64,000 nt of DNA from Zea mays (GCF_902167145.1 NW_023367382.1:49780-113779); one strand, 5' to 3'. Positions 28,288 through 41,053 are shown, numbered from the stretch's first letter. The notes: generated by a model from the letters alone, not told the origin. Made by a program: numbers and translations.

Positions 28288-29528
28288 TGAAAGGGAATTA
28301 GGCTTACACCTAGTTCCTATATAATTTTGGTGGTTGAATTGCCCAACACAAACAATTGGACTGACTAGTTTTGCTCTAGATTATATGTTATACAGGTGCC
28401 AAAGGTTCATCTATAACCATACTAAATCGACTGTCCGAAATACCGTAGATTATTCCGGACAGGAGAAGCTTTTTGGAAAAACAGGCCAAGCGCGGACTGT
28501 CCGGGCCCTTGCGGCGGACCGTCCGCGACACAAGGATGTCACTCGGCCAGAACCAATGCAAAAATCGAAGTCTACACTATGGACTGTCCGGAGGAAAAGC
28601 AAAGACCGTCCGAGCCCTTGCGCGGACCGTCCGGCCTCTGGCGCGGACCGTCCGGTAGGTGAGAAACCAAAAAACCCGAAGGTGACGGGTTCGGAGAAAT
28701 GAATTATAGCGGGTTCGCGGACCGTCCGGGCCAGGATCGCGGACCGTCCGCGACTGAGTCTGTCTGACATCTGACAACGCATTAAATGCAATATAGCCGT
28801 TGATATAGCCGTTACTGCTGACCGTTGCATTTTCAGCCGTTGATCTACTGGGGCGGACCGTCCGGACCTGGCACGCGGACCGTCCGCGCTCAGCAGAATG
28901 GAGCAACGGCTAGGAAGTCGTTGGTGGCTATAAATACAACCCCAACCACCTCCATTCACTTCATCCAAGCATTCCAACCTTCAACATTCAATACAAGAGC
29001 TAGCATTCCATTCCAAGACACATTCAAAGCCTCCATCTCTCCAAGTTTCACAATTGAGAAAAGAGATCATTAGTGATTAGTGACTTGAGAGAGAAAGTGA
29101 TCCGTGTGTTATTCGTCGCTCTTGTCGCTTGGCCTTTTTGCAATCGTGCTTTCTTGATTCTTTCATTACAATCAAGCACTCACTTGTAATCGAGGCAAGA
29201 GGCACCAATTGTGTGGTGGCCCTTGTGGGAACTTTGTGTTCCAAGTGATTGAGAAGAGAAAGCTCACTCGATCCGTGGGATCGTTTGAGAGAGGGAAGGG
29301 TTGAAAGAGACCCGGCCTTTGTGGCCTCCTCCACGGGGAGTAGGTTTGCAAGAACCGAACCTCGGTAAAACAAATCCGCGTGTCACACTCTTCATTTGCT
29401 TGCGATTTGTTTTCCACCCTCTCTCGCGGACTCGTTTCTTTATTACTAACGCTAACCCGGCTTGTAGTTGTGTTTATATTTGTAAATTTCAGTTTCGCCC
29501 TATTCACCCCCCCTCTAGGCGACTTTCA
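28288..29528 (+). repeat. LTR2, shared middle LTR of the dimer (1241 bp)
   Basis: Serves as 3' LTR of A and 5' LTR of B. It is closer to LTR3 (7 substitutions, 1 indel by eye) than to LTR1 (10 substitutions, 1 indel); seven sites are shared by LTR2 and LTR3 against LTR1. TATAAATA at 28929-28936. No target duplication is found on either side. Confidence 0.92.
28929..28936 (+). promoter_or_regulatory. TATA box in LTR2
   Basis: TATAAATA at the position equivalent to LTR1; it could drive copy B. Confidence 0.55.
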
Positions 29529-29530
29529 AT

Positions 29531-29542
29531 TGGTATCAAAGC
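29531..29542 (+). other. Primer-binding site, copy B
   Basis: TGGTATCAAAGC, the same one-base departure from the tRNA-iMet complement as in copy A. Confidence 0.8.
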
Positions 29543-29576
29543 TCGGTGCTTCATTAGAGCCTAACCGCTCGAAGTG

Positions 29577-32267
29577 ATGTCGGGAGATCACGCCAAGAAG
29601 GAGATGGAGACCGGCGAAAAGCCCACTACAAGCCACGGGAGCACTTCATCGGAAGAGTCCCGCACCAAAAGGAGGGAGAAGAAGAAGAGCTCCTCCAACA
29701 AAGGGAAGGAGAAGAAATCTTCTTCTCACCACAAAGAGAAGAAGGAAAAATCTTCTTCCCACAAGCCGCATCGAAGCGGGGACAAGCAAAAGAGGATGAG
29801 GAAAGTGGTCTACTACGAGACCGACACTTCATCAACATCAACCTCCGACTCCGATGCGCCCTCCGTAACTTCTAAACGCCAAGAGCGTAAGAAGTTTAGT
29901 AAGATCCCCCTACACTATTCTCGCATTTCTAAACATGCACCTCTACTTTCCGTCCCATTAGGCAAACCACCAACTTTTGATGGTGAAGATTATGCTAGGT
30001 GGAGTGATTTAATGAGATTTCATCTAACCTCACTCCACAAAAGTATATGGGATGTTGTTGAGTTTGGTGCACAGGTACCGTCAGTAGGGGATAAAGACTA
30101 TGACGAGGATGAGGTGGCCCAAATCGAGCACTTCAACTCTCAAGCGACAACAATACTCCTCGCCTCTTTGAGTAGAGAGGAGTATAACAAAGTTCAAGGG
30201 TTGAAGAGCGCCAAGGAGGTTTGGGATGTGCTCAAAACCGCGCACGAGGGAGACGAGCTCACCAAGATCACCAAGCGGGAAACGATCGAGGGGGAGCTCG
30301 GTCGGTTCCGGCTTCGCAAAGGGGAGGAGCCACAACATATGTACAACCGGCTCAAGACCTTGGTGAACCAAATGCGCAACCTCGGGAGCGTAAAGTGGGA
30401 TGACCACGAGGTGGTTAAGGTTATTCTAAGATCTCTTATTTTCCTTAACCCTACTCAAGTTCAATTAATTCATGGTAATCGTAGATATACTAAAATGACC
30501 CCCGAGGAAGTTATCGGGCATTTTGTAAGTTTTGAGTGCATGGTCGAAGGCTCAAGGAAGATCAACGAGCTTGATGATCCATCTACATCCGAAGCTCAAC
30601 CCGTCGCATTCAAAGCGACGGAAGAAAAGAAGGAGGAGTCTACACCAAATCGACAACCAATAGACGCCTCCAAGCTTGACAATGAAGAAATGGCGCTAGT
30701 CATCAAGAGCTTCCGCCAAATCCTCAAACAGAGGAGGGGGAAAGACTACAAGTCCCGCTCCAAGAAGGTTTGCTACAAATGTGGTAAGCCCGGTCATTTT
30801 ATTGCTAAATGTCCTATATCAAGTGACAGTGACCGAGGCAACGACAAGAAAGGGAGAAGAAAGGAGAAGAAGAGGTACTACAAGAAGAAGGGCGGAGATG
30901 CCCATGTTTGTCGGGAGTGGGATTCCGATGAAAGCTCAAGCGACTCCTCCAACGACGAGGACGCCGCCAACATCGCCGTCACCAAGGGACTTCTCTTCCC
31001 AAACGTCGGCCACAAGTGCCTCATGGCAAAGGACGGCAAAAAGAAGGTAAAATCCAAATCATCCACTAAATATGAGTCTTCTAGTGATGATAATGCTAGT
31101 GATGAGGAGGATAACTTGCGCTCTCTTTTTGCCAACCTCAACATGCAACAAAAAGAAAAACTTAATGAATTGATTAGTGCCATTCATGAAAAGGATGATC
31201 TCTTGGACACCCAAGAGGACTTCCTTATTAAAGAAAATAAGAAGCATGTTAAGGTTAAAAATGCTTATGCTCTAGAAGTAGAAAAATGTGAAAAATTATC
31301 TAGTGAGCTAAGCACTTGCCGTGAGATGATTGACAACCTTAGGAATGAAAATGCTAGTTTAAATAAGGTTGATTCACATGTTTGCAATGCTTCAATTCCC
31401 AATCCTAGAGATAATAATGATGATTTGCTTGCTAGGATTGATGAATTAAACATTTCCCTTGCTAGCCTTAGAGATGAAAATAAAAAAATGCTTGCTAAGG
31501 CTAAAGATTTTGATGTTTGCAAAATTACAATTTCCGATCTTAGAGATAAGAATGATATACTTCATGCTAAGATTGTTGAACTTAATTCTTGCAAACCCTC
31601 TACATCTACCATTGAGCATGTCACTATTTGCACTAGATGTAGAGATATTGATGTAGATGCTACTCATGATCACATGATTTTAATTAAACAACAAAATGAT
31701 CATATAGCTAAATTAGATGCTAAAATTGCCGAGCACAACCTAGAAAATGAGAAATTTAAATTTGCTCGTAGCATGCTTTATAATGGGAGACGCCCTGGCA
31801 TCAAGGATGGCATTGGCTTCCAAAGGGGAGACAATGTCAAACTTAATGCCCCTCCTAAAAGATTGTCCAATTTTGTTAAAGGCAAGGCTCCCAGGCCTCA
31901 GGATAATGAGGGTTACATTTTATACCCTGCCGGTTATCCCGAGGACAAAATTAGAAAAATTCATTCTAGGAAGTCTCACTCTGGTTCTAACCATGCTTTT
32001 ATGTATAAGAGTGAGACATCTAGCTCTAGGCAACCAACCCGTGCTAGGTTGTCTAGAAAGAAAACTCCTAGTGCATCAAATGATCAAAACATTTCCTTTA
32101 AAACTTTTGATGCATCTTATGTTTTAACTAACAAATCCGGCAAGGTAGTTGCCAAATATGTTGGGGGCAAGCACAAGGGGTCAAAGACTTGTGTTTGGGT
32201 ACCCAAAGTTCTTGTGTCTAATGCCAAAGGACCCAAAACCATTTGGGTACCTAAAGTCAAGAACTAA
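29577..32267 (+). CDS. gag: Sirevirus Gag, copy B (896 aa)
   Basis: Uninterrupted and the same length as copy A, with the same start, gag core, CCHC knuckle, acidic stretch and coiled-coil extension. Amino-acid differences from A include Val to Met near residue 266, Gly to Arg, Thr to Lys, Asp to Asn, Leu to Met, Ile to Thr and Met to Arg. At the Gly/Arg and Thr/Lys sites B agrees with the Opie-like copy C, so A carries the derived state there. It lies directly after LTR2, which would supply its promoter. Confidence 0.92.
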   Translation: MSGDHAKKEMETGEKPTTSHGSTSSEESRTKRREKKKSSSNKGKEKKSSSHHKEKKEKSSSHKPHRSGDKQKRMRKVVYYETDTSSTSTSDSDAPSVTSKRQERKKFSKIPLHYSRISKHAPLLSVPLGKPPTFDGEDYARWSDLMRFHLTSLHKSIWDVVEFGAQVPSVGDKDYDEDEVAQIEHFNSQATTILLASLSREEYNKVQGLKSAKEVWDVLKTAHEGDELTKITKRETIEGELGRFRLRKGEEPQHMYNRLKTLVNQMRNLGSVKWDDHEVVKVILRSLIFLNPTQVQLIHGNRRYTKMTPEEVIGHFVSFECMVEGSRKINELDDPSTSEAQPVAFKATEEKKEESTPNRQPIDASKLDNEEMALVIKSFRQILKQRRGKDYKSRSKKVCYKCGKPGHFIAKCPISSDSDRGNDKKGRRKEKKRYYKKKGGDAHVCREWDSDESSSDSSNDEDAANIAVTKGLLFPNVGHKCLMAKDGKKKVKSKSSTKYESSSDDNASDEEDNLRSLFANLNMQQKEKLNELISAIHEKDDLLDTQEDFLIKENKKHVKVKNAYALEVEKCEKLSSELSTCREMIDNLRNENASLNKVDSHVCNASIPNPRDNNDDLLARIDELNISLASLRDENKKMLAKAKDFDVCKITISDLRDKNDILHAKIVELNSCKPSTSTIEHVTICTRCRDIDVDATHDHMILIKQQNDHIAKLDAKIAEHNLENEKFKFARSMLYNGRRPGIKDGIGFQRGDNVKLNAPPKRLSNFVKGKAPRPQDNEGYILYPAGYPEDKIRKIHSRKSHSGSNHAFMYKSETSSSRQPTRARLSRKKTPSASNDQNISFKTFDASYVLTNKSGKVVAKYVGGKHKGSKTCVWVPKVLVSNAKGPKTIWVPKVKN

Positions 32268-32280
32268 ACTTGTTTTGTAG

Positions 32281-35200
32281 GTTTATGCATCCGGGGGCTC
32301 AAGTTGGATACTCGACAGCGGGTGCACGAACCACATGACAGGGGAGAAGAAAATGTTCTCCTCCTATGAGAAAAACCAAGATCCCCAACGAGCTATCACA
32401 TTCGGGGATGGAAATCAAGGTTTGGTCAAAGGTTTGGGTAAAATTGCTATATCTCCGGACCATTCCATTTCCAATGTTTTTCTTGTTGATTCCTTAGATT
32501 ACAACTTGCTTTCTGTTTCCCAATTATGTCAAATGGGCTACAACTGTCTATTCACTGATATAGGTGTCACTGTCTTTAGAAGAAGTGATGATTCAATAGC
32601 ATTTAAGGGAGTGTTAGAGGGTCAGCTATACTTGGTAGATTTTGATAGAGCTGAACTCGACACTTGATTAATTGCTAAGACTAACATGGGTTGGCTCTGG
32701 CACCGCCGACTAGCTCATGTTGGGATGAAGAATCTTCATAAGCTTCTAAAGGGAGAACACATTTTAGGACTAACAAATGTTCATTTTGAGAAAGACAGGA
32801 TTTGTAGCGCATGCCAAGCAGGAAAGCAAGTTGGCTCTCATCATCCTCATAAGAACATAATGACGACCGACAGGCCACTGGAGCTCCTGCACATGGATCT
32901 ATTCGGCCCAATAGCCTACATAAGCATCGGCGGGAGTAAGTACTGTCTAGTTATTGTGGATGATTATTCTCGCTTCACTTGGGTATTCTTTTTACAGGAA
33001 AAATCTCAAACCCAAGAAACCTTAAAGGGATTCTTGAGACGGGCTCAAAATGAGTTCGGCTTAAGGATCAAGAAAATTAGAAGCGACAACGGGACGGAGT
33101 TCAAGAACTCTCAAATCGAAGGCTTCCTTGAGGAGGAGGGAATCAAGCATGAGTTCTCTTCTCCCTACACACCTCAACAAAATGGTGTAGTGGAGAGGAA
33201 GAATAGAACTCTATTGGACATGGCAAGGACCATGCTTGATGAGTACAAGACTTCAGATCGGTTTTGGGCCGAGGCGGTCAACACCGCTTGCTACGCCATC
33301 AATCGGTTATATCTTCACCGAATCCTCAAGAAGACATCGTATGAACTCCTAACCGGTAAAAAGCCCAACATTTCATATTTTAGAGTCTTTGGTAGCAAAT
33401 GCTTTATTCTAGTTAAAAGAGGTAGAAAATCTAAATTTGCTCCTAAGACTGTAGAAGGCTTTTTACTTGGTTATGACTCAAACACAAGGGCATATAGGGT
33501 CTTTAACAAGTCCACCGGACTAGTTGAAGTCTCATGTGACGTTGTGTTTGATGAAACTAACGGCTCTCAAGTAGAGCATGTTGATCTTGATGAGATAGGT
33601 GATGACGAGGCTCCGTGCATCGAGTTAAGGAACATGTCCATCGGGGATGTGTGTCCTAAGGAATCCAAAGAGCCTCCAAACACACAAGATCAACCATCCT
33701 CCTCCACGCAAGCATCTCCACCAACTCAAAATGAGGATGAAGCTCAAGTTGATGAAGTAGAAGATCAAGCAAATGAGCCACCTCAAGATGATGGCAATGA
33801 TCAAGGGGGAGATGCAAATGAGGAAGACAAGGAGGATGAAGAGCAAAGGCCGCCACACCCAAGAGTCCACCAAGCAATCAAACGAGATCACCCCGTCGAC
33901 ACCATCCTCGGCGACATTCATAAGGGGGTAACCACTAGATCTCGTGTTGCACACTTTTGCGAACATTACTCGTTTGTTTCCTCTATTGAGCCACACAGGG
34001 TAGAGGAAGCACTTCAAGATTCGGATTGGGTGGTGGCAATGCAAGAGGAACTCAACAACTTCACTAGGAATGAGGTATGGCATTTAGTTCCACGTCCTAA
34101 CCAAAATGTTGTAGGAACCAAATGGGTCTTCCGCAACAAGCAAGATGAGCATGGTGTGGTGACAAGGAACAAAGCACGACTTGTGGCCAAGGGATACTCC
34201 CAAGTCGAAGGTTTGGATTTCGGTGAAACCTATGCACCCGTAGCTAGGCTTGAGTCAATTCGAATATTATTGGCCTATGCTACTTACCATGGCTTTAAGC
34301 TTTATCAAATGGACGTGAAAAGTGCCTTCCTCAATGGACCAATCAAGGAAGAGGTCTATGTTGAGCAACCTCCCGGCTTTGAAGACAGTGAGTATCCTAA
34401 CCATGTCTATAAGCTCTCTAAGGCGCTTTATGGGCTCAAGCAAGCCCCAAGAGCATGGTATGAATGCCTTAGAGATTTTCTTATTGCAAATGGCTTCAAA
34501 GTCGGAAAGGCCGATCCCACACTCTTTACTAAAACTCTTGAAAATGACTTGTTTGTATGCCAAATTTATGTTGATGATATTATATTTGGGTCTACTAATG
34601 AGTCTACATGTGAAGAGTTTAGTAGGATCATGACACAGAAGTTCGAGCTGTCTATGATGGGGGAGTTGAAGTATTTTCTAGGATTCCAAGTCAAACAACT
34701 CCAAGAGGGCACCTTCATCAGCCAAACGAAGTACACTCAAGACATTCTAACCAAGTTTGGGATGAAGGATGCCAAACCCATCAAGACACCCATGGGAACT
34801 AATGGGCATCTCGACCTCGACACGGGAGGTAAGTCCGTGGATCAAAAGGTATACCGGTCGATGATAGGTTCTTTACTCTATTTATGTGCATCTCGACCGG
34901 ATATTATGCTTTCCGTATGCATGTGTGCAAGATTCCAAGCCGACCCTAAGGAAGCTCACCTTACGGCCGTAAAACGAATCTTGAGATATTTGGCTTATAC
35001 TCCTAAGTTTGGGCTTTGGTATCCTTGGGGATCCACATTTGATTTGATTGGTTATTCGGATGCCGATTGGGCGGGGTGTAAAATCAATAGGAAGAGCACA
35101 TCGGGGACTTGCCAGTTCTTGGGAAGATCCTTGGTGTCTTGGGCTTCAAAGAAGCAAAATTCGGTCGCTCTTTCCACCGCCGAAGCCGAGTATATTGCCG

Positions 35201-35523
35201 CAGGCCATTGTTGCGCGCAATTGCTTTGGATGAGGCAAACCCTGCGGGACTACGGTTACAAATTAACCAAAGTTCCTTTGCTATGTGATAATGAGAGTGC
35301 AATCAAAATGGTCGACAATCCCGTCGAGCATAGCCGCACTAAACACATAGCCATTCGGTATCACTTTTTGAGGGATCACCAACAAAAGGGAGATATCGAG
35401 ATTTCTTACATTAATACTAAAGATCAATTAGCCGATATCTTTACCAAGCCTCTTGATGAACAATCTTTTAACAAACTTAGGCATGAGCTCAATATTCTTG
35501 ATTCGCGCAATTTCTTTTGCTAG
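32281..35523 (+). pseudogene. pol: Sirevirus Pol, copy B (internal stop)
   Basis: Opens after the same TAG as in A, in the +1 frame relative to Gag. A TGA at 32665-32667 replaces a Cys codon (TGC) found in copies A and C, between the protease and the integrase zinc region. The frame then runs open to its natural stop at 35521-35523. Domains after the stop are complete: integrase, reverse transcriptase with YVDD, and RNase H ending [11 protein letters not shown]. One nonsense change is the only obvious lesion. Without readthrough, copy B cannot make integrase or reverse transcriptase. Confidence 0.92.
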
Positions 35524-36355
35524 CTTGCACATATAGCTCATTTTATATACCTTTGATCATGTCTCTTTCATATGCTATGACTAATGTGTTTTCAAGTCTA
35601 TTTCAAACCAAGTCATAGGTGTATTGAAAGGGAATTGGAGTCTTCGGCGAAGACAAAGGCTTCCACTACGTAACTCATCCTTCGCCGTCGCTCCAAGCAA
35701 CTCTCCGTTCAAGGGGGAGAAAACTTGAGCACCAAGCAAAAGGACTTCGTCTTTGGTATAATCTTAACTCATTTATTTATGACCAAAGGGGAAGAAAGCA
35801 CTTCGAGGGCTCTAATGATTCCGTTTTTGGCGATTCATGCCAAAGGGGGAGAAAGTAAGAGCCCAAAGCAAAAGGACCGCACCACCACCAATTTCAAAAA
35901 CTTAACTTAAGTGTTGAATATTTTCAATTGGTATCCTATTGTGTTCAAAAGGGGGAGAAAGTAGTATTTCAAAATGATACATCAAAACCCTCTTGAACAC
36001 TAAGAGGAGAATCTCATTTAGGGGGAGTTTTGTTTAGTCAAAGGAAAAGCATTTGAAACAGGGGGAGAAAATTTCAAATCTTGAAAATGCTTCTCAAAAT
36101 CTTATTCATTTGCCTTTGACTATTTGCAAAAGAACTTTGAAAAGATTTACAAAAGATTTTGCAAAAACAAAACATGTGGTGCAAGCGTGGTCCAAAATGT
36201 TAAAAATGAAGAAACAATCCATGCATATCTTGTAAGCATTTATATTGGCTCAATTCCAAGCAACCTTTGCACTTACATTATGCAAACTAGTTCAATTATG
36301 CACTTCTACATTTGCTTTGGTTTGTGTTGGCATCAATCACCAAAAAGGGGGAGAT
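35524..36355 (+). other. Copy B 3' non-coding region with multiple polypurine tracts
   Basis: Same 832-base layout as in copy A with the same series of GGGGGAGA tracts; the terminal AAAAAGGGGGAGA is at 36342-36354, next to LTR3. Confidence 0.75.
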
Positions 36356-37595
36356 TGAAAGGAAATTAGGCTTACACCTAGTTCCTATATAATTTTGGTG
36401 GTTGAATTGCCCAACACAAACAATTGGACTGACTAGTTTTGCTCTAGATTATATGTTATACAGGTGCCAAAGGTTCATCTATAACCATACTAAATCGACT
36501 GTCTGAAATACCGTAGATTATTCCGGACAGGAGAAGCTTTTTGGAAAAACAGGCCAAGCGCGGACTGTCCGGGCCCTTGCGGCGGACCGTCCGCGACACA
36601 AGGATGTCACTCGGCCAGAACCAATGCAAAAATCGAAGTCTACACTATGGACTGTCCGGAGGAAAAGCAAAGACCGTCCGAGCCCTTGCGCGGACCGTCC
36701 GGCCTCTGGCGCGGACCGTCCGGTAGGTGAGAAACCAAAAAACCCGAAGGTGACGGGTTCGGAGAAATGAATTATAGCGGGTTCGCGGACCGTCCGGGCC
36801 AGGATCGCGGACCGTCCGCGACTGGGTCTGTCTGAGATCTGACAACGCATTAAATGCAATATAGCCGTTGATATAGCCGTTACTGCTGACCGTTGCATTT
36901 TCAGCCGTTGATCTACTGGGGCGGACCGTCCGGACCTGGCACGCGGACCGTCCGCGCTCAGCAGAATGGAGCAACGGCTAGGAAGTCGTTGGTGGCTATA
37001 AATACAACCCCAACCACCTCCATTCACTTCATCCAAGCATTCCAACCTTCAACATTCAATACAAGAGCTAGCATTCCATTCCAAGACACATTCAAAGCCT
37101 CCATCTCTCCAAGTTTCACAATTGAGAAAAGAGATCATTAGTGATTAGTGACTTGAGAGAGAAAGTGATCCGTGTGTTATTCGTCGCTCTTGTCGCTTGG
37201 CCTTTTTGCAATCGTGCTTTCTTGATTCTTTCATTACGATCAAGCACTCACTTGTAATCGAGGCAAGAGGCACCAATTGTGTGGTGGCCCTTGTGGGAAC
37301 TTTGTGTTCCAAGTGATTGAGAAGATAAAGCTCACTCGATCCGTGGGATCGTTTGAGAGAGGGAAGGGTTGAAAGAGACCCGGCCTTTGTGGCCTCCTCA
37401 ACGGGGAGTAGGTTTGCAAGAACCGAACCTCGGTAAAACAAATCCGCGTGTCACACTCTTCATTTGCTTGCGATTTGTTTTCCACCCTCTCTCGCGGACT
37501 CGTTTCTTTATTACTAACGCTAACCCGGCTTGTAGTTGTGTTTATATTTGTAAATTTCAGTTTCGCCCTATTCACCCCCCTCTAGGCGACTTTCA
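36356..37595 (+). repeat. LTR3 of Ji-like dimer (1240 bp)
   Basis: Starts TGAAAGGAAATTAGG (one change in the terminal block) and ends GCGACTTTCA. Same palindromes and TATAAATA (36997-37004). Followed by the TSD ATGGT, then satellite. Confidence 0.92.
36997..37004 (+). promoter_or_regulatory. TATA box in LTR3
   Basis: TATAAATA in the 3' LTR; if active, it would read into the knob satellite. Confidence 0.5.
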
Positions 37596-37600
37596 ATGGT
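37596..37600. repeat. TSD ATGGT (right)
   Basis: Matches 8551-8555; the satellite continues in phase (CTCCACCAGAAATCC). Confidence 0.9.
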
Positions 37601-40600
37601 CTCCACCAGAAATCCAAGAATGTGATCTATGGCAAGGAAACATATGTGGGGTGAGGTGTATGAGCCTCTGGTCGATGATCAATGGCCACACAACCCCCAT
37701 TTTTGTCGAAAATAGCCATGAACGACCATTTTCAATAATATCGAAGGCTAACACCTACGGATTTTTGACCAAGAAATGGTCTCCACTAGAAATCCAAGAA
37801 TGTGATCTACGACAAGGAAACATATGTGGGGTGAGGTGTATGAGCCTCTGGTCGACGATCAATGGCCACACAACCCCCATTTTGCCGAAAATAGCCATGA
37901 ATGACCATTTTCAATAATACCGAAGGCTAACACGTACGAGTTTTTAACCGAGAAATGGTTTCCACCAGAAATCCAAGAATGTAATCTATGGCAAGGAAAC
38001 ATATGTGGGGTGAGGTGTATGAGCGTCTGGTCGATGATCAATGGCCACACAACCCCCATTTTTTATGAAAATAGCCATGAGCGACCTTGAAAATAGCCAT
38101 GAACGACATTTTCAATAATACCAAATGCTAACACCTACGGATTTTTGACCAAAAATGGTCTCCACCAGAAATCTAAGAATGTGATCTATGGCAAGGAAAC
38201 ATATGTGGGGTGAGGTGTACGAGCCTCTGGTCGATGATCAATGGCCACACAACCCCCATTTTTGTCGAAAATAGCCATGAACGACCATTTTCAATAATAC
38301 CGAAGGCTAACACCTACGGATTTTTGACCAAGAAATGGTCTCCACCAGAAATCCAAGAATGTGATCTATGGCAAGGAAACATATGTGGGGTGAGGTGTAC
38401 GAGCCTCTGGTCGATGATCAATGGCCACACAACCCCCATTTTGCCGAAAATAGACATGAATGACCATTTTCAATAATACCGAAGGCTAACACGTACGAGT
38501 TTTTAACCAAGAAATGGTCTCCACCAGAAATCCAAGAATGTGATCTATGGCAAGGAAACATATGTGGGGTGAGGTGTATGAGCGTCTGGTCGATGATCAA
38601 TGGCCACACAACCCCCATTTTTGTCGAAAATAGCCATGAACGACCATTTTCAATAATACCGAAGGCTAACACCTACGGACTTTTGACCAAGAAATGGTCT
38701 CCACCAGAAATTCAAGAATGTGATCTATGGCAAGGAAACATATGTGGGGTGAGGTGTACGAGCCTCTGGTCGATGATCAATGGCCACACAACCCCCATTT
38801 TGCCGAAAATAGCCATGAATGACCATTTTCAATAATACCGAAGGCTAACACGTACGAGTTTTTAACCAAGAAATGGTCTCCACCAGAAATCCAAGAATGT
38901 GATCTATGGCAAGGAAACATATGTGGGGTGAGGTGTATGAGCGTCTGGTCGATGATCAATGGCCACACAACCCCCATTTTTGTCGAAAATAGCCATGAAC
39001 GACCATTTTCAATAATACCGAAGGCTAACACCTACGGATTTTTGACCAAGAAATGGTCTCCACCAGAAATCCAAGAATGTGATCTATAGCAAGGAAACAT
39101 ATGTGGAGTGAGGTGTACGATCCTCTGGTCGATGATCAATGGCCACACAACCCCCATTTTTGTCGAAAATAGCCATGAATGACCATTTTCAAAAATACCG
39201 AAGGCTAACACGTTCGGATTTTTGACCAAGAAATGGTCTCCACTAGAAATCCAAGAATGTGATCTATGGCAAGGAAACATATGTGGGGTGAGGTGTATGA
39301 GCGTCTGGTCGATGATCAATGGCCACACAACCCCCATTTTTGTCGAAAATAGCCATGAACGACCATTTTCAATAATATCGAAGGCTAACACCTACGGATT
39401 TTTGACCAAGAAATGGTCTCCACCAGAAATCCAAGAATGTGATCTATGGCAAGGAAACATATGTGGGGTGAGGTTTATGAGCCTCTAGTCGATGATAAAT
39501 AGCCACACAACCCCCATTTTTTATGAAAATAGCCATGAGCGACCTTGAAAATAGCCATGAGCGACCATTTTCAATAATACTAGAGGCTAACACCTACGGA
39601 TTTTAGACCAAGAAATGGTCTCCACCAGAAATCCAAGAATGTGATCTATGGCAAGGAAACATATGTGGGGTGAGGTGTATGAGCGTCTGGTCAATGATCA
39701 ATGGCCACACAACCCCCATTTTTGTCGAAAATAGCCATGAACGACCATTTTCAATAATACCGAAGGCTAACACCTACGGATTTTTGACCAAGAAATGGTC
39801 TCCCCAGAAATCCAAGAATGTGATCTATGGCAAGGAAACATATGTGGGGTGAGGTGTATGAGCCTCTGGTCGATGATCAATGGCCACACAACCCCCATTT
39901 TTGTCGAAAATAGCCATGAACGACCATTTTCAATAATATCGAAGGCTAACACCTACGGATTTTTGACCAAGAAATGGTCTCCACCAGAAATCCAAGAATG
40001 TGATCTACGACAAGGAAACATATGTGGGGTGAGGTGTATGAGCCTCTGGTCAACGATCAATGGCCACACAACCCCCATTTTGCCGAAAATAGCCACACAA
40101 CCCCCATTTTTGTCGAAATTAGCCATGAACGACCATTTTCAATAATACCGAAGGCTAACACCTACGGATTTTTGACCAAGAAATGGTCTCCACCAGAAAT
40201 CCAAGAATGTGATCTATGGCAAGGAAACATATGTGGGGTGAGGTGTATGAGCCTCTGGTCAACGATCAATGTCCACACAACCCTAATTTTTGTCGAAAAT
40301 AGCCATGAATGACCATTTTAAATGACACTGAAGGCTAACACCTACGGATTTTTGACCAAGAAATGGTCTCCACCAGAAATCCAAGAATGTGATCTATGGC
40401 AAGGAAACATATGTGGGGTGAGGTGTATGAGCCTCTGGTCGATGATAAATGGCCACACAACCCCCATTTTTTATGAAAATAGCCATGAGCGACCTTGAAA
40501 ATAGCCATGAGCGACCATTTTCAATAATACTAGAGGCTAACACGTACGGATTTTTGACCAAGAAATGGTCTCCACCAGAAATCCAAGAATGTGATCTATG

Positions 40601-41053
40601 GCAAGGAAACATATGTGGGGTGAGGTGTATGAGCCTCTGGTCGATGATCAATGGCCACACAACCCCCATTTTTGTCGAAAATAGCCATGAACGACCATTT
40701 TTCAATGACACTAAAGGCTAACACCTACGGATTTTTGCCCAAGAAATGGTCTCCACCAAAAATCCAAGAATGTGATCTATGGCAAGGAAACATATGTGTA
40801 GTGAGGTGTATGAGCCTCTGGTCGATGATAAATGGCCACACAACCCCCATTTTTTATGAAAATAGCCATGAATGACCATTTTCAATAATACCGAAGGCTA
40901 ACACCTACGGATTTTTGACCAAGAAATGGTCTCCACCAGAAATCCAAGAATGTGATCTATGGCAAGGAAACATATGTGGGGTGAGGTGTATGAGCCTCTG
41001 GTCGATGATCAATGGCCACACAACCCCCATTTTTGTCGAAAATAGCCATGAAT

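Larger units (their letters stand above)
8556..37595 (+). mobile_element. Ji-like Sirevirus tandem dimer (LTR-A-LTR-B-LTR) with nested E2
   Basis: Three LTRs (8556-9795, 28288-29528, 36356-37595) separate two internal regions. Subtracting E2 plus one 5-bp TSD, internal A is 6827 bp and internal B is 6827 bp, and their sequences differ only by scattered substitutions. The target duplication ATGGT is present only outside LTR1 (8551-8555) and LTR3 (37596-37600); the middle LTR is bordered by A's polypurine tract and B's primer site. This is the expected product of unequal homologous recombination between LTRs of one insertion. The Sirevirus class is supported by the Lys/Ser-rich Gag, a copia domain order, LTR palindromes and multiple GGGGGAGA tracts. 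The Ji assignment is from memory. Confidence 0.9.

Noticed and set aside
8556..37595. Two independent Ji-like insertions side by side
   Set aside because: There is no TSD at the middle LTR, the internals have equal length, and a single ATGGT pair frames the whole.
37369..37917. 182-codon frame crossing from LTR3 into the satellite
   Set aside because: A chance fusion of an LTR frame with the satellite frame across the insertion edge.
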